64,000 bases of DNA from Mesorhizobium denitrificans. GTDB taxonomy: Bacteria; Pseudomonadota; Alphaproteobacteria; Rhizobiales; Rhizobiaceae. Every line of letters begins with the position of its first letter. Positions within the stretch are counted from its first letter, which is position 1. The position numbers and the translations under genes were made by a program. The notes beneath the pieces were generated by a model. That model had not been told where the DNA came from. It searched no databases and saw nothing but the letters and a program-made list of their open reading frames with translations. Location: NCBI RefSeq assembly GCF_003403035.1, contig NZ_QURN01000004.1, positions 124,001 to 188,000 of the forward strand, in the 5' to 3' direction. Below, piece after piece: positions 17,253 through 28,043 of this stretch.

Positions 17253-17897
17253 TTATCTTCCAGCACCGATACGTGCTACATTCGAAATCTCAAGGACAAC
17301 GCTTTCCGCATCAATCCGACTGGGGTGTTTTATCAAATCAAACCGCCACTTGGCAGAACTTTCTTCGATTTCTCGTTCATAATCCCGACCTTTGTGAAAA
17401 AGACCCTTGGCACCGGCAGCAAACCACGGCTCGGCAAGTGCAAAAAGCATATCCAGAGACGCGAGAGCGCGCGCAGTAATCACTTGCGGAGCAGGGGACG
17501 CAGAAACCGCTATTTCTATGCGTTCAGGCACAATTTTTGCCGGCAAACGCAGCATTCCGGTGACATTTTGCAGGAAAGCCGTCTTCTTACGGTTGCTTTC
17601 GACCATGCGAATCGCACCATTCGGCCGTGCTTTCAGCAATATCCCGAGAACCAATCCGGGAAATCCTCCGCCAGACCCAAGATCGGCAACCGAATCAACG
17701 TCGCGGAGCAGGGGCCACAATTGTGCACTATCGAGAATGTGGCGCGACCACGACTCTGAAACAGTGGACGGGGCCACGAGATTGATGCGCGCATTCCACC
17801 GATGGAGCATTCCATCGAGCTCCACCAGTGAATCGAATGTTTCACGTGAAACGTCGCCCGCGATTTCGCGCAGTTCATCAAACTTGGAAAGGCTCAA
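17253..17897 (-). CDS. rsmG: 16S rRNA (guanine-527-N7)-methyltransferase RsmG (GidB)
   Basis: 214 residues; Rossmann-type methyltransferase with [19 protein letters not shown] as the SAM-binding motif and [14 protein letters not shown] next. It methylates G527 of 16S rRNA; loss gives low-level streptomycin resistance in many bacteria. Its first codons overlap the mnmG stop by four bases. A perfect parS sequence (17839-17852) is embedded in the coding region, where it encodes VSRET near the N-terminus. Confidence 0.96.
   Translation of the reverse strand: MSLSKFDELREIAGDVSRETFDSLVELDGMLHRWNARINLVAPSTVSESWSRHILDSAQLWPLLRDVDSVADLGSGGGFPGLVLGILLKARPNGAIRMVESNRKKTAFLQNVTGMLRLPAKIVPERIEIAVSASPAPQVITARALASLDMLFALAEPWFAAGAKGLFHKGRDYEREIEESSAKWRFDLIKHPSRIDAESVVLEISNVARIGAGR
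17839..17852. other. parS: parS site (perfect), within rsmG
   Basis: GTTTCACGTGAAAC, a 14-bp perfect palindrome matching the bacterial parS core bound by ParB. It lies inside rsmG, 1.4 kb from parB. Confidence 0.88.
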
Positions 17898-19771
17898 GCC
17901 GCACCCCGAATGGCATCTTTTTCGTGCTGCCTGATGCGCATCAATAGAATTGCGAGCGCAGCCGGGGTCATCCCATCTATGCGCTTTGCCTCGCCTATTG
18001 TCGCTGGGCGACGCTGAACAAGCTTTTGCTGCAGCTCCCGCGATAATCCAGGCAAATCAGCGAAGTTCATGTTCACCGGAACTGCCCGCTCTTCTTCTTT
18101 TCGAAGTTCAACAACATCCGCCGCCTGCCTACCGAGATACACCGCATAGCGCGCCTCAGTCTTGATGGCCTCTATTGCACGCGCAGAGAATTCACGAATC
18201 TCCGGCCAAACAGCGGCGAGTTGGACTTCATCCACCTCTGGATAAGACAGCAACTGGAATCCTGTTCGGCGTGCACCATCAAGATTCACAACAATTCCAA
18301 TTCCCCGCGCTTCATTGGGAGAAAGAGAAACCCTGTTTAAGAACGCTCGCGTCTCGGTCTTCTCCGCCTCCAGCGCTTCGAACGCCTTCTGCCTATTTGA
18401 TGACGCGAGCCCCAGATCAATCGCCATTGGAGTCAAACGTTCATCCGCATTATCCGCACGCAACGAAAGCCTGAATTCCGCGCGAGAGGTAAACATCCGA
18501 TACGGCTCACTAATTCCACGCGACGTCAAATCATCCAACATTACACCAATATAGGATTCCGTCCGACTGAATCGAACGCCGCCCTGACCTCCAGCTTTTC
18601 GCGCTGCATTCAGGCCAGCCACGAGCCCCTGCGCCGCCGCTTCTTCGTAGCCAGTCGTGCCGTTGATTTGGCCCGCAAGAAACAATCCCGCGATCCGTCG
18701 TGTCTCAAGCGTTGCCCATAGTTCGCGCGGATCGACATGATCATACTCAATCGCATAGCCAGGTTGCAGCACCCGTGCATGCTCAAGCCCCGGAATTGTT
18801 TTGATAAATTCGTGCTGAACCTCTTCCGGCAAGGAGGTCGAGATACCATTGGGGTAGACCGTATCGTCGTCCAGGCCTTCTGGCTCCAGGAATATCTGAT
18901 GCCCGTCACGGTCGCCGAACTTGACGATCTTATCCTCGACAGACGGGCAGTATCTCGGTCCAACACCTTCAATTGACCCGGAATACATCGCCGAACGATA
19001 CAAATTTGCTCGAATAATGCGGTGGGTTTCAGGCCGCGTGCGCGTGACCCCGCAATCAATCTGTGGGTTTGTTATCGCATTCGTCAGCAATGAAAACGGC
19101 TGCAGTTCATCGTCTGCCGCTTGCTTGTCCAAGCTCGCCCAGTCAATTGTCTTTCCGTCAAGCCGAGCAGGGGTCCCTGTTTTCAACCGGCCCAACGCAA
19201 ATCCGAATTTCGTCAGCGTTTCCGAAAGACCCATCGACGGCTTCTCGTTCATGCGCCCGGCCGGGATCTTCCGCTCGCCGATATGGATCAAGCCCCGCAG
19301 AAATGTGCCCGTCGTTAGCACGACCGCGCCACACGCAATTCGGCCCACACTCGCTACAAGTGCTGCAACACGGCCGTCTTGAATCTCTAGATCCAGCGCC
19401 TCGCCAGCAACGACATCCAAATTTCTCTGTTCTTCGATCGCCGCCTGCATAGCCAGACGATAAAGCTTTCTGTCCGCTTGTGTACGCGGCCCACGCACAG
19501 CAGGGCCTTTGCGGCGATTCAGCATTCGGAACTGAATGCCTCCCGCATCGGCCACTCTGCCCATCAGACCATCGAGCGCATCAATTTCGCGGACGAGATG
19601 GCCCTTGCCGAGGCCGCCGATTGCCGGATTGCAGGACATTACCCCGATTGTGGCCGGGTCAAGGGTAAGAAGAATCGTGCGCGCGCCAGCCCGCGCGGAA
19701 GCACTCGCGGCTTCACAGCCCGCGTGCCCACCACCCACGACAACGACATCACATGCTATGGAATTGCTCAT
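17894..19771 (-). CDS. mnmG: tRNA uridine-5-carboxymethylaminomethyl modification enzyme MnmG (GidA)
   Basis: 625 residues from the ATG at 19771 ([22 protein letters not shown]); an upstream ATG at 19837 would translate across a parS site and is rejected. FAD-binding GGGHAG at residues 13-18, then [21 protein letters not shown] and the second signature [25 protein letters not shown]. It forms a complex with MnmE to modify wobble uridines of tRNAs. First gene of the mnmG-rsmG-parA-parB operon; mnmE lies directly upstream. Confidence 0.97.
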   Translation of the reverse strand: MSNSIACDVVVVGGGHAGCEAASASARAGARTILLTLDPATIGVMSCNPAIGGLGKGHLVREIDALDGLMGRVADAGGIQFRMLNRRKGPAVRGPRTQADRKLYRLAMQAAIEEQRNLDVVAGEALDLEIQDGRVAALVASVGRIACGAVVLTTGTFLRGLIHIGERKIPAGRMNEKPSMGLSETLTKFGFALGRLKTGTPARLDGKTIDWASLDKQAADDELQPFSLLTNAITNPQIDCGVTRTRPETHRIIRANLYRSAMYSGSIEGVGPRYCPSVEDKIVKFGDRDGHQIFLEPEGLDDDTVYPNGISTSLPEEVQHEFIKTIPGLEHARVLQPGYAIEYDHVDPRELWATLETRRIAGLFLAGQINGTTGYEEAAAQGLVAGLNAARKAGGQGGVRFSRTESYIGVMLDDLTSRGISEPYRMFTSRAEFRLSLRADNADERLTPMAIDLGLASSNRQKAFEALEAEKTETRAFLNRVSLSPNEARGIGIVVNLDGARRTGFQLLSYPEVDEVQLAAVWPEIREFSARAIEAIKTEARYAVYLGRQAADVVELRKEEERAVPVNMNFADLPGLSRELQQKLVQRRPATIGEAKRIDGMTPAALAILLMRIRQHEKDAIRGAA

Positions 19772-19808
19772 TGCTGGCCGCTTACATACTGACTCTGGGG
19801 AGTCAAGT

Positions 19809-19822
19809 GTTTCACGTGAAAC
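19809..19822. other. parS: parS site (perfect), mnmE-mnmG intergenic
   Basis: GTTTCACGTGAAAC, identical to the copy inside rsmG, located in the 85-base gap between the mnmE stop and the mnmG start. Confidence 0.88.
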
Positions 19823-19844
19823 CAACCGGTTTTTCACTGGCCGT

Positions 19845-19858
19845 GTTTCACGTGAATC
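19845..19858. other. parS: parS-like site (one mismatch), mnmE 3' end
   Basis: GTTTCACGTGAATC, which reads GATTCACGTGAAAC on the minus strand; one base differs from the palindrome. It lies 22 bases from the perfect copy and touches the mnmE stop codon. Confidence 0.75.
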
Positions 19859-21155
19859 ATTTTCCGATACAGAAGCGGGAGAATATCACATCCAAAATAT
19901 CCTCGACATCTACCTGGCCGGTAATCCTTCCGATTTGATCCGCAGCCAACCGGAGCGCTTCCGCCTGCAGCTCAACCTGCCCGCCAAATCCTCCTATTGC
20001 ATCGCGCAACAACACATGCGCACGCGTGAGGTATTCCATGTGTCTGCTTCGTGCTGGAAGAATGTCGCTTACATCCCCGACAGCTCCCCGCGCGCGGCTC
20101 TCAATCTCGTCAAGCAGGGATGCGATACCTTCTCCCGAACGTGTCGAAATCCGCATTCCGTCAAACTTTACAGAACCCGCCAGATCGCTCTTTGATCCAA
20201 CAAGCAGCGCGCCGCTCATTGCGCCGCCCACGTCAGCCAACGTTAGGTCGTGCAGTTGGATAACCAAATCGGCCTGTTCAGCGCGTGCCTTCGCTCGCTC
20301 AATACCAATCGCTTCGACCTTGCCCGTTGCATCCCGCAAGCCCGCCGTATCCGTCAGGCGCACCCTAATGCCACCCAGATCCAGCGACACTTCGATCAAA
20401 TCCCGAGTTGTGCCCGCCTCATCGGAAACAATCGCGACTTCGCGCTGAGCGAGTGCATTCAAGAGGCTAGACTTTCCCGCATTCGGCGGGCCAACAATAA
20501 CGACATCAAATCCGCTCCGAAGAATTTCTCCGCGTTTAAATCCAGCAATATGCTTCCCGACGTCAGCCGCCAGTTGCTCAAGGTCGCACTTGATCGTATC
20601 GCTGACAGATCCCGGCACATCCTCTTGATCGGAAAAGTCGAGTTCAGCCTCCAGCATCGCGCGCGCGCAGATCAGCCGTGTGCGCCAACCCTCATACAAG
20701 GTGCGCTGACCCCCGACACTGCTCACCATGGCAAAGCGGCGTTGCGCTTCCGTCTCTGCATCGATCAGGTCCGCCAACCCTTCCGCCTCTGTCAGATCGA
20801 TCTTGCCATTAAGAAACGCGCGCTTCGTAAATTCTCCCTGTTCGGCAGAGCGCAATCCCGGAATGCTTGCCAGTTCTTCAAGTATCCGCGCCACTACCGC
20901 GCGGCTGCCGTGCAAATTTAGCTCAGCAACGTCATCGCCGGTAAACGTCGCAGGTCCGGGGAAGTAAACCGCCAACCCTCGATCGATAATCGCACTGTCT
21001 TTGCCTTTCATGTCGCAGAAGGTCATAACACGCGGTTTTGGCAGCTTCCCAACCAATTCGACGAGCACATCTCGAACCTGAGGCCCGGAAATTCGTACAA
21101 CCGCGATGCCGGCAGGCAGGGGGCCGCTCGATAGCGCAAATATGGTGTCGGTCAT
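19857..21155 (-). CDS. mnmE: tRNA modification GTPase MnmE (TrmE)
   Basis: 432 residues. N-terminal tetrahydrofolate-binding domain ([39 protein letters not shown]), a G domain with [12 protein letters not shown] (G1), AGTTRD (G2), DTAGLR (G3) and the G4-position VGSKSD in place of NKxD, and the C-terminal FCIGK whose cysteine is needed for modification. Partner of MnmG in wobble-uridine modification. It is shorter than E. coli MnmE (454) because of a trimmed helical domain, as in other Rhizobiales. Confidence 0.96.
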   Translation of the reverse strand: MTDTIFALSSGPLPAGIAVVRISGPQVRDVLVELVGKLPKPRVMTFCDMKGKDSAIIDRGLAVYFPGPATFTGDDVAELNLHGSRAVVARILEELASIPGLRSAEQGEFTKRAFLNGKIDLTEAEGLADLIDAETEAQRRFAMVSSVGGQRTLYEGWRTRLICARAMLEAELDFSDQEDVPGSVSDTIKCDLEQLAADVGKHIAGFKRGEILRSGFDVVIVGPPNAGKSSLLNALAQREVAIVSDEAGTTRDLIEVSLDLGGIRVRLTDTAGLRDATGKVEAIGIERAKARAEQADLVIQLHDLTLADVGGAMSGALLVGSKSDLAGSVKFDGMRISTRSGEGIASLLDEIESRARGAVGDVSDILPARSRHMEYLTRAHVLLRDAIGGFGGQVELQAEALRLAADQIGRITGQVDVEDILDVIFSRFCIGK

Positions 21156-21191
21156 TGCGGCGCCATGCTCCGCGCCTTAGGCTGCATCGTC

Positions 21192-23219
21192 ATGAAAAAC
21201 TCAAATGATTCACAAGCACGAAATCTGCTTTCCGAAGAAACCAGCCCGTACCTATTGCAGCACGCGGCGAACCCTGTCCACTGGCGACCGTGGGGAGAAG
21301 CCGCTTTAGCGGAGGCCAAATCACGCGACTGCCCGATATTGCTGTCTGTGGGATACGCGGCCTGCCATTGGTGCCACGTGATGGCCCATGAATCATTTGA
21401 AGACCCTACCACCGCCGACATAATGAACGCACTTTACGTAAACGTCAAAGCCGATCGTGAGGAAAGACCAGACGTTGATCAAATCTATATGGCCGCGCTA
21501 TCGGCCATGGGTGAGCAGGGCGGCTGGCCATTAACGATGTTTTTGACACCCGAAGGCGAGCCATTCTGGGGTGGCACCTATTTCCCCAAGACGCCTCAAT
21601 ATGGGCGACCGAGCTTCGTGCAAATTCTCAATTCCATCGCCCACGCCTGGAAAGCAAAGCGAGCCGACATTGCCCGAGGCGCGCAAACACTCACCACTCA
21701 CATCGAATCACGCTTGGCGCGGCCGGGTTCAAACACGAACGAAACCCCAAATCTTCTCGCACAGCTCGCCAGCGCGATCCTACCCATGACCGACGACGAA
21801 AAAGGCGGCTTGCGTGGCGCACCGAAGTTTCCAAACGCCCCGTTTCTCGCCGTGCTTTGGCAGCAATGGCTTATGTCAGGTGAGATACAGCCTCGCGACG
21901 CTGTCTTGCTCAGCCTGCGCAAAATGCTGGCCGGCGGCATTTACGATCATATCGGCGGTGGTCTCGCGCGCTACTCCACCGATGCGGATTGGTTGATCCC
22001 ACATTTCGAAAAAATGCTTTACGACAACGCACTGCTGCTCCGCCTGGCGAACTGGGCCTATGCCGAAACTGGAGAAGATTTGTTTCGGCAGCGAATCGAA
22101 CAGACCATTGATTGGCTGGGTCGTGAGATGCGAACAGCGAACGGCTTCGCGTCGAGCCTGGATGCCGATAGCGATGGTGAAGAGGGCGTCTATTACACCT
22201 GGACCAAGAGCCAGCTTAGCGCTGCTCTCGGCGACACCATGGTCCAGTTCTCGCGCTTCTTTTCACTCGGCACGGTGGCTCACTGGGAGGGCGACCCTGT
22301 TATCTTCCAAACCGAAGTACAGATCGCCGCGTCTGAAGCATCGTCAGAAGTCGCAGAAACCGTCAGAGCAACCTTGCTCGCACACCGTGAAGCGAACCGC
22401 AACAAGCCTGGCCGAGACGACAAGGTGCTCACCGATTGGAACGGCCTCGCCATCCAGGGCCTTGCCGAGGCCGGCCGCTCATTGGAACGCGCCGATTGGG
22501 TAAAACTTGCGGAAGACGTTTTCGCCAGCATCGTCGCCACCGCTGATGATAGCGGTCGCCTTCCGCACTCCGTGCGCAATGAAAAGCGGCTCTATCCAGC
22601 ATTTTCCAGCGACTACGCTGCGATGATAAACGCCGCAATCTCGCTTCATGAGGCGACCGGTTCATCTACCTATCTGAAACATGCCGAAAACCTGCGGGTA
22701 ACACTCGACAAGTGGCACATTGACGAAACGGGCAACGGCTACTTCTTCACTGCATCTGATGCGGCCGATGTGATTATTCGTCCGCGGGGAGATGTGGACG
22801 AAGCCATTCCTTCTGCTAATGGGCAAATCATCGAAGCGCTTGCACGTTTGGCTTCCGCGAGCGGAAACTTTGATCTGGCGCAGCAAGCTATTGCTGTTGC
22901 CGAGCACGCCGTTGCGCGTATTCGTGACCAGCAATATGGTCAGGCGGGAATTATTGCAGCTGCGTCGATTGCGAGAAATCCAATCAAGCTGGCAATCATC
23001 GGCAATGAACCTCAACTCATTACGGTAGCGAATCGAAATCCCAATCCCTACCGGGTCGATGTGATGCATAATGCCGACGAAATTGCGCTTCAGCTAACTG
23101 CGCAAATCGTTGTGTCACCGGAAAAACCGGGAGCTTGGCTGTGTTTCAACCAGACCTGCCTGCCGGTGATAACCGATACAGATGAGTTGGAGCGCGCGCT
23201 CAAGCGCACTCCAGCCTGA
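21192..23219 (+). CDS. DUF255 / YyaL-type thioredoxin-domain protein
   Basis: 675 residues from the ATG at 21192; an in-frame ATG at 21165 is an alternative. The N-terminal thioredoxin-like DUF255 domain shows NLLSEETSPYLLQHAANPVHW and the CHWC motif in YAACHWCHVMAHESFED; it is followed by an (alpha/alpha)6-barrel like that of N-acylglucosamine 2-epimerases (GGGLARYSTDADWLIPHFEKMLYDNA; DDKVLTDWNGLAIQGLA). The family (YyaL, human SPATA20) has no established biochemical role. It is one of few plus-strand genes on this side of the origin, head to head with mnmE. Confidence 0.9.
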   Translation: MKNSNDSQARNLLSEETSPYLLQHAANPVHWRPWGEAALAEAKSRDCPILLSVGYAACHWCHVMAHESFEDPTTADIMNALYVNVKADREERPDVDQIYMAALSAMGEQGGWPLTMFLTPEGEPFWGGTYFPKTPQYGRPSFVQILNSIAHAWKAKRADIARGAQTLTTHIESRLARPGSNTNETPNLLAQLASAILPMTDDEKGGLRGAPKFPNAPFLAVLWQQWLMSGEIQPRDAVLLSLRKMLAGGIYDHIGGGLARYSTDADWLIPHFEKMLYDNALLLRLANWAYAETGEDLFRQRIEQTIDWLGREMRTANGFASSLDADSDGEEGVYYTWTKSQLSAALGDTMVQFSRFFSLGTVAHWEGDPVIFQTEVQIAASEASSEVAETVRATLLAHREANRNKPGRDDKVLTDWNGLAIQGLAEAGRSLERADWVKLAEDVFASIVATADDSGRLPHSVRNEKRLYPAFSSDYAAMINAAISLHEATGSSTYLKHAENLRVTLDKWHIDETGNGYFFTASDAADVIIRPRGDVDEAIPSANGQIIEALARLASASGNFDLAQQAIAVAEHAVARIRDQQYGQAGIIAAASIARNPIKLAIIGNEPQLITVANRNPNPYRVDVMHNADEIALQLTAQIVVSPEKPGAWLCFNQTCLPVITDTDELERALKRTPA

Positions 23220-23239
23220 ATTACGTATTCCCCACGTAA

Positions 23240-24505
23240 TTACGTATTCATCGAGTCGAAGAAATCGGCGTTCGTTTTTGTCTGCTTGAGCTTGTCGATA
23301 AGGAACTCGATAGCGTCCGTGGTCCCCATCGGCGCGAGGATGCGGCGCAACACAAAGATCTTCTGCAGATCCTGCTTCGGCACCAGCAAATCTTCCTTAC
23401 GCGTACCGGACTTGAGAATGTCCATCGCCGGATAGATGCGCTTGTCGGCAACCTTGCGGTCGAGCACGATTTCAGAGTTGCCGGTACCTTTGAACTCTTC
23501 AAAGATCACTTCGTCCATGCGGCTACCCGTATCGATCAACGCCGTCGCGATAATGGTGAGCGAGCCACCTTCTTCAATGTTGCGCGCCGCACCGAAGAAA
23601 CGCTTCGGCCTTTGCAGTGCGTTTGCGTCAACACCGCCGGTCAACACCTTGCCCGATGACGGAACAACGGTGTTGTAGGCGCGACCGAGACGCGTGATCG
23701 AGTCCAGCAGGATCACGACATCGCGGCCATGTTCGACAAGGCGCTTGGCCTTTTCGATCACCATTTCCGCAACCTGAACGTGGCGCGCGGCAGGCTCGTC
23801 AAACGTAGACGAAACAACCTCGCCCTTCACGGAGCGCTGCATATCGGTGACTTCCTCGGGCCGCTCATCGATCAGCAACACAATGAGATAGCATTCCGGA
23901 TGATTGGTCGTGATGGAATGCGCAATGTTCTGCAGCAAAACGGTTTTGCCCGTGCGCGGCTGCGCTACGATAAGCGCGCGCTGACCTTTTCCGAGCGGTG
24001 CAACCAGATCAATGACGCGCGGCGAAATATCTTTGCCGGTCGGAACCGCCATTTCCATCTTGAGACGTTCGGTCGGATAGAGCGGCGTCAGATTGTCGAA
24101 ATGAATCTTGTGACGGATTTTTTCCGGGTCATCGAAGTTGATCGTGTTGACCTTAAGAAGGGCGAAATAGCGCTCTCCCTCTTTCGGGCTGCGAATTGGT
24201 CCTTCCACCGTGTCACCGGTCTTCAGCGAGAACCGGCGGATCTGGGAAGGAGAAATATAAATATCATCCGGACCGGGTAGGTAGTTGGCGTTTGCCGAGC
24301 GGAGGAAGCCGAAGCCGTCCTGCAACACTTCAACAACGCCATCACCGATGATCTCGATGTCCTGCGCGGCGAGTTTCTTGAGAATCGCGAACATCAGCTC
24401 CTGCTTGCGCATCACGCTGGCGTTCTCGACTTCAAGCGATTCCGCGAAGGCGATCAGATCGGTCGGCTTCTTGTTTTTGAATTCTTGGAGTTTCATTTCC
24501 TGCAT
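23240..24505 (-). CDS. rho: Transcription termination factor Rho
   Basis: 421 residues from the ATG at 24505 ([24 protein letters not shown]); a longer frame to 24655 is not conserved. The N-terminal RNA-binding cold-shock-like domain ([36 protein letters not shown]) precedes the RecA-like helicase with P-loop AQPRTGKT, Walker [10 protein letters not shown] and the R-loop [14 protein letters not shown] small hairpin (ATTACGT...ACGTAAT, 23220-23240) covers the stop region. hemJ lies 165 bases upstream on the same strand, leaving room for a regulated leader, as in other rho genes. Confidence 0.97.
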   Translation of the reverse strand: MQEMKLQEFKNKKPTDLIAFAESLEVENASVMRKQELMFAILKKLAAQDIEIIGDGVVEVLQDGFGFLRSANANYLPGPDDIYISPSQIRRFSLKTGDTVEGPIRSPKEGERYFALLKVNTINFDDPEKIRHKIHFDNLTPLYPTERLKMEMAVPTGKDISPRVIDLVAPLGKGQRALIVAQPRTGKTVLLQNIAHSITTNHPECYLIVLLIDERPEEVTDMQRSVKGEVVSSTFDEPAARHVQVAEMVIEKAKRLVEHGRDVVILLDSITRLGRAYNTVVPSSGKVLTGGVDANALQRPKRFFGAARNIEEGGSLTIIATALIDTGSRMDEVIFEEFKGTGNSEIVLDRKVADKRIYPAMDILKSGTRKEDLLVPKQDLQKIFVLRRILAPMGTTDAIEFLIDKLKQTKTNADFFDSMNT

Positions 24506-24670
24506 TAGATTTAGACTCTGGGTATGTAAGGGGGAGATGCCGGCGGGTGCTATGAATGCCGAACGCGACCGATCTTCAAAAAAATCGAAATGTCGCCACA
24601 CGGGAAGGAAGAATTTCTTCTTACGCCTGCTTGCAGCAAAGAGCAAGAGCCGCACATAGGCGGCAATGCA

Positions 24671-25204
24671 TCAAAATGGCTTCACGATAACGAGAATGAC
24701 GATAATGATCATCAACACCGTGGGCACTTCGTTGACGATGCGCCAATGGCGAGCCGACTTGGTATTTTCATCATTGGCAAAGCGCCGAACAGCAACAGAC
24801 AGATAGCCATGCACGCCTGACAAAACAAGGACCGCTGCAATCTTCGCATGCAGCCAGCCGCCCATAAAGCCAAAGCCTTTCCAGGCCAGCCAAAGGCCAA
24901 ACATCCACGAAACGATCATTGAGGGGTTGATGATGCCGCGCATCAAGCGCCGCTCCATCACCTTGAACGTTTCAGATTGAACCGAGCCTTTTGCGGCGTC
25001 GACATGATAGACGAACAGGCGCGGCAGATAGAGCATTCCCGCCATCCACGAGATCACCGCGATAACATGGATTGCCTTCGCCCAGTTATAAAATCCGTCA
25101 CCGGCTACGAGGAAGAGCAGGGCGGTTCCGATAACAAGCACCGCAATCGAGATTACCATTCGCTTATAGGCAATGCTCGGTGTCATTACAGGTTGAAGGC
25201 TCAT
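24671..25204 (-). CDS. hemJ: Protoporphyrinogen IX oxidase HemJ
   Basis: 177 residues with four to five membrane helices. The [36 protein letters not shown] segment contains the conserved histidine and the [10 protein letters not shown] core of the HemJ (UPF0093) family. This is the quinone-linked enzyme that converts protoporphyrinogen IX to protoporphyrin IX in most alphaproteobacteria, which lack HemG/HemY. It overlaps hemE by four bases, so two haem-pathway steps are co-transcribed. Confidence 0.92.
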   Translation of the reverse strand: MSLQPVMTPSIAYKRMVISIAVLVIGTALLFLVAGDGFYNWAKAIHVIAVISWMAGMLYLPRLFVYHVDAAKGSVQSETFKVMERRLMRGIINPSMIVSWMFGLWLAWKGFGFMGGWLHAKIAAVLVLSGVHGYLSVAVRRFANDENTKSARHWRIVNEVPTVLMIIIVILVIVKPF

Positions 25205-26238
25205 CGTGGCCAGCTCCTCACTTGTTTGAGCATCGCTTCGACATGAGAAATAGGTGTCTCCGGCGTAATGCCATGACCGAGATTGAATACCAACGGTCCA
25301 CTGCCAAGATTCTGCAAAATGGCATCCACGCCTTTTTCCAGCGCTTCGCCACCGGCCACAAGTCGCATCGGGTCGAGATTGCCCTGCACGGCGCCAATCT
25401 TTTGAAGCTCACGCGCCTGCGACAGCGGAACAGTCCAGTCGAGGCCAAGCGCAGTCGCGCCGGTTGCTTCTCGGTAGTTGGAGTAGCGACTGCCGGCACC
25501 GCGCGGAAACGCGATGATCGGCACTTCTGGATAGACCTCTGCGACGCGCCGTACGATTTCCGCCACCGGCTGCACGCATAGCTGCTCAAAGCTTTCCTGG
25601 TCCAGCACGCCAGCCCATGAATCGAATATCTGGATAACATCGGCCCCGGCCTCGATCTGGCGTATGAGATATTCGGCGGACTTCTTCGCCAGCAGATCAA
25701 GCAGCGCTTTCATTTCCTTTGGGTGGCTATAAGCAAATTTACGCGCGGGTGCCTGGTCGCTCGTTCCATGCCCGGCGATCATATAGGTCGCAACCGTCCA
25801 CGGCGCACCACAGAAGCCGATCAGCGTCGTCTCGGCGGGCAGTTCCTTGCGCAGCCGCCGCACCGTCTCGTAGACCGGCGAAAGATTCACGTGAAACTTA
25901 TCCGTTTCTATCGTGGCAATCTCTGCAGCCTGAATTGGCGTCATCAATGGTCCACGACCTTCCTCAAAGCGAAGATCGCGCCCCAACGCATGTGGCACCA
26001 CGAGAATGTCGGAGAAGAGGATAGAGGCGTCGAACCCGAAGCGGCGTATTGGCTGAAGCGTTACTTCAACGGCAAAATCCGGATTGTAGCAGAGGTCGAG
26101 GAAGCTTCCTGCCTTTGTGCGCGTTGCGCGATATTCGGGCAGATAGCGGCCTGCTTGGCGCATCATCCAGATAGGCGGAGTGCCTTCCGCCTTACCCTTC
26201 AATACCTGAACAACACGTCGTTCGACGGAAGGATTCAT
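25201..26238 (-). CDS. hemE: Uroporphyrinogen decarboxylase
   Basis: 345 residues, normal length. It converts uroporphyrinogen III to coproporphyrinogen III. The N-terminal signature [17 protein letters not shown] and the second signature [16 protein letters not shown] are intact, as is the catalytic aspartate region [14 protein letters not shown]. The gene starts at the left edge of the probable replication origin and reads away from it. A parS-like sequence lies inside it (25884-25897). Confidence 0.97.
   Translation of the reverse strand: MNPSVERRVVQVLKGKAEGTPPIWMMRQAGRYLPEYRATRTKAGSFLDLCYNPDFAVEVTLQPIRRFGFDASILFSDILVVPHALGRDLRFEEGRGPLMTPIQAAEIATIETDKFHVNLSPVYETVRRLRKELPAETTLIGFCGAPWTVATYMIAGHGTSDQAPARKFAYSHPKEMKALLDLLAKKSAEYLIRQIEAGADVIQIFDSWAGVLDQESFEQLCVQPVAEIVRRVAEVYPEVPIIAFPRGAGSRYSNYREATGATALGLDWTVPLSQARELQKIGAVQGNLDPMRLVAGGEALEKGVDAILQNLGSGPLVFNLGHGITPETPISHVEAMLKQVRSWPR
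25884..25897. other. parS: parS-like site (one mismatch), within hemE
   Basis: GATTCACGTGAAAC, the same single-mismatch variant as at 19845-19858 (minus strand) and 29510-29523. It is inside hemE, 0.35 kb from the origin gap. Confidence 0.72.
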
Positions 26239-26612
26239 AAATAATCAATCTTTATAGAAAAGAGTCTTTTGATTCTTTGACTCTGTTGGAATCGGGAATG
26301 AGCCATTTTTCACAAAGGCCCACCCGAGAGCCAGATTGCATAGTGTCGCGGAATTTTTGACAGCTGCCTGTTAATTCCGTGAACCATTTTGATTTCGGGA
26401 ATAAAAGTAAACACTTACTTAATTCCATAATCCGGGCGGATTCGCCAGATTTGCTGGCCGTCAAAATCATCCACGCATTCCTCCACAGGCCGGAGAGTCT
26501 CCATTTGCTGGTGTGAATTGTGGACAAGTGGCGTTCTGATACAGTCGCTCCGAACCGGACCGGGTTTCTCTACAGCCTTGTCCACACTTACCCACAGGGC
26601 TGGGAATAGCGT
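26239..26612. other. oriC: Probable chromosomal replication origin (oriC), hemE-PPSR type
   Basis: A 374-base gap between the divergent hemE and PPSR genes, the position of the origin in Caulobacter and many other alphaproteobacteria. Seen: DnaA boxes TTGTCCACA at 26519-26527 (minus) and 26578-26586 (plus) and TTACCCACA at 26588-26596; weaker boxes at 26467-26475 and 26612-26620. The left 45 bases are AT-rich (possible unwinding element). Six GANTC sites, four of them within 26262-26293. TTAATTCC occurs twice (26371, 26419). Gene orientation flips here: nearly all genes on both sides point away. Confidence 0.85.
26262..26293. promoter_or_regulatory. Cluster of four GANTC (CcrM-type) methylation sites
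   Basis: GAGTC 26262-26266, GATTC 26271-26275, GACTC 26279-26283 and GAATC 26289-26293. All four possible middle bases occur once each within 32 bases, at the AT-rich end of the origin gap. Two more sites lie at 26439 and 26495. CcrM methylation of GANTC couples DNA replication to transcription in alphaproteobacteria. Confidence 0.7.
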
Positions 26613-27434
26613 GTGAATAGATCGCAAAATTTCTTCCATCTTCACCTCATTTCAGACGCGACGGGGGAGACCTTGCTTGCTGCAGGTCGCGCTGCGTCCG
26701 CACAATATAAAGAGGCGCGGGCGATTGAGCACATCTATCCGCTCATTCGAACCGAAAAGCAGCTCACCAAGGTCTTTGAAGACATCGAGGATGAGCCGGG
26801 CATTGTCCTTTACACCGTGGTCGATCAGGCACTCAGCCGCCGCATCGACGAGCACTGCGCGGGCATGGGCCTGCCATGTGTGTCGGTGTTGGAGCCGGTG
26901 CTGGCGGTATTCCAGACCTTCCTTGGTGCGCCGGCTGGTCGTCGGGTAGGGGCGCAACACGCACTCGATGCGGATTATTTCAAACGCATCGACGCTCTCA
27001 ATTTCACGATGGAGCATGATGACGGCCAGCTTCAGCATGACCTTGATGATGCCGACATCGTGCTGATCGGCATTTCGCGCACGTCGAAAACACCCACCAG
27101 CATCTATCTCGCCAACCGCGGTATCAAGACCGCCAACATCCCGATTGTGCTTGGCGTGCCGCTACCGCAAAGTCTGTTCGATGCGGAAAATCCGCTCATT
27201 GTCGGTCTGGTCGCTACTGCCGAGCGCATATCTCATGTCCGCCAGAATCGCCTGCTTGGCTCGACTTCGGGCTTTGATCCGAACGCTTATGCCGACCGTG
27301 CGCATATTTCTGAGGAACTTGCGTATGCCCGTCAGCTTTGTACTCGACATGGTTGGCCGATGATCGATGTCAGCCGCAGATCCATTGAAGAGACGGCCGC
27401 GGCCATCGTTGCCTTGCGGCGTAAGAATAGATAG
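26613..27434 (+). CDS. Pyruvate, phosphate dikinase regulatory protein (DUF299 kinase/phosphorylase)
   Basis: 273 residues; start GTG at 26613. The DUF299 (PPSR/PDRP) family phosphorylates and dephosphorylates pyruvate phosphate dikinase or PEP synthetase, using ADP and phosphate. Seen: the opening [21 protein letters not shown] and the P-loop-like [18 protein letters not shown], both family signatures. In Caulobacter and Rickettsia the orthologue (RP001) flanks the replication origin, as here. First gene of a rightward set with maf, aroE, coaE and dnaQ. Confidence 0.93.
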   Translation: MNRSQNFFHLHLISDATGETLLAAGRAASAQYKEARAIEHIYPLIRTEKQLTKVFEDIEDEPGIVLYTVVDQALSRRIDEHCAGMGLPCVSVLEPVLAVFQTFLGAPAGRRVGAQHALDADYFKRIDALNFTMEHDDGQLQHDLDDADIVLIGISRTSKTPTSIYLANRGIKTANIPIVLGVPLPQSLFDAENPLIVGLVATAERISHVRQNRLLGSTSGFDPNAYADRAHISEELAYARQLCTRHGWPMIDVSRRSIEETAAAIVALRRKNR

Positions 27435-27443
27435 GCCACGCCC

Positions 27444-28043
27444 ATGACAGAAAAATTGATCCTCGCATCCGGCAGCCAATACCGGAAAGCGCTTCTTGAA
27501 AATGCAGGCATCGACATGGAAGCGGTGCCGGCGCATGTCGATGAGCGCGCCGTCGAAGCCACTCTCGAAGGTTCCGGCCTCACGCCGGATGACGTCGCTG
27601 TCGTGCTTGCCGAAGCCAAGGCGGATGAGGTGAGCGGTCGTAAGCGCGGCGCATTGGTGCTGGGTTGCGACCAGACATTGTCGCTCGGTGAAGATGTGCT
27701 GCACAAGCCCGCAGACATGGAGGCCGCGCGCCGCCAATTGCTGCGCATGTCCGGCAAGACGCATAGCCTGAACAGCGCGCTGGTTCTCATGCGGGATGGC
27801 GAAGCGCTTTGGCGGCATGTGTCGGTCGCCAACCTGACGATGCGCGACCTGTCGCCAACCTTCATCGGTCGATACCTCGCGGCGGTTGGCGATAAGGCGC
27901 TGACCAGCGTCGGCGCGTATCAGATAGAGGGCAGGGGCATTCAGCTCTTCGAAAAAATCGACGGCGACTATTTCACCATTGTCGGGCTTCCGCTCCTGCC
28001 GCTGCTCGCAGAGCTTCGTCGCATGGGCGCTATAGATGGTTGA
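27444..28043 (+). CDS. maf: Maf-family nucleotide pyrophosphatase
   Basis: 199 residues. N-terminal [19 protein letters not shown] and the later [20 protein letters not shown] are Maf/ITPase-fold signatures; the glutamate and lysine residues of the active site are present. Maf proteins hydrolyse non-canonical or modified nucleoside triphosphates; the exact substrate class (dTTP/UTP or m7GTP) is not determined here. The stop overlaps aroE by eight bases. Confidence 0.93.
   Translation: MTEKLILASGSQYRKALLENAGIDMEAVPAHVDERAVEATLEGSGLTPDDVAVVLAEAKADEVSGRKRGALVLGCDQTLSLGEDVLHKPADMEAARRQLLRMSGKTHSLNSALVLMRDGEALWRHVSVANLTMRDLSPTFIGRYLAAVGDKALTSVGAYQIEGRGIQLFEKIDGDYFTIVGLPLLPLLAELRRMGAIDG

Noticed and set aside
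26371-26426. CtrA binding sites in the origin gap
   Set aside because: TTAA half-sites occur (26371, 26419), but no TTAA-N7-TTAA pair could be found.
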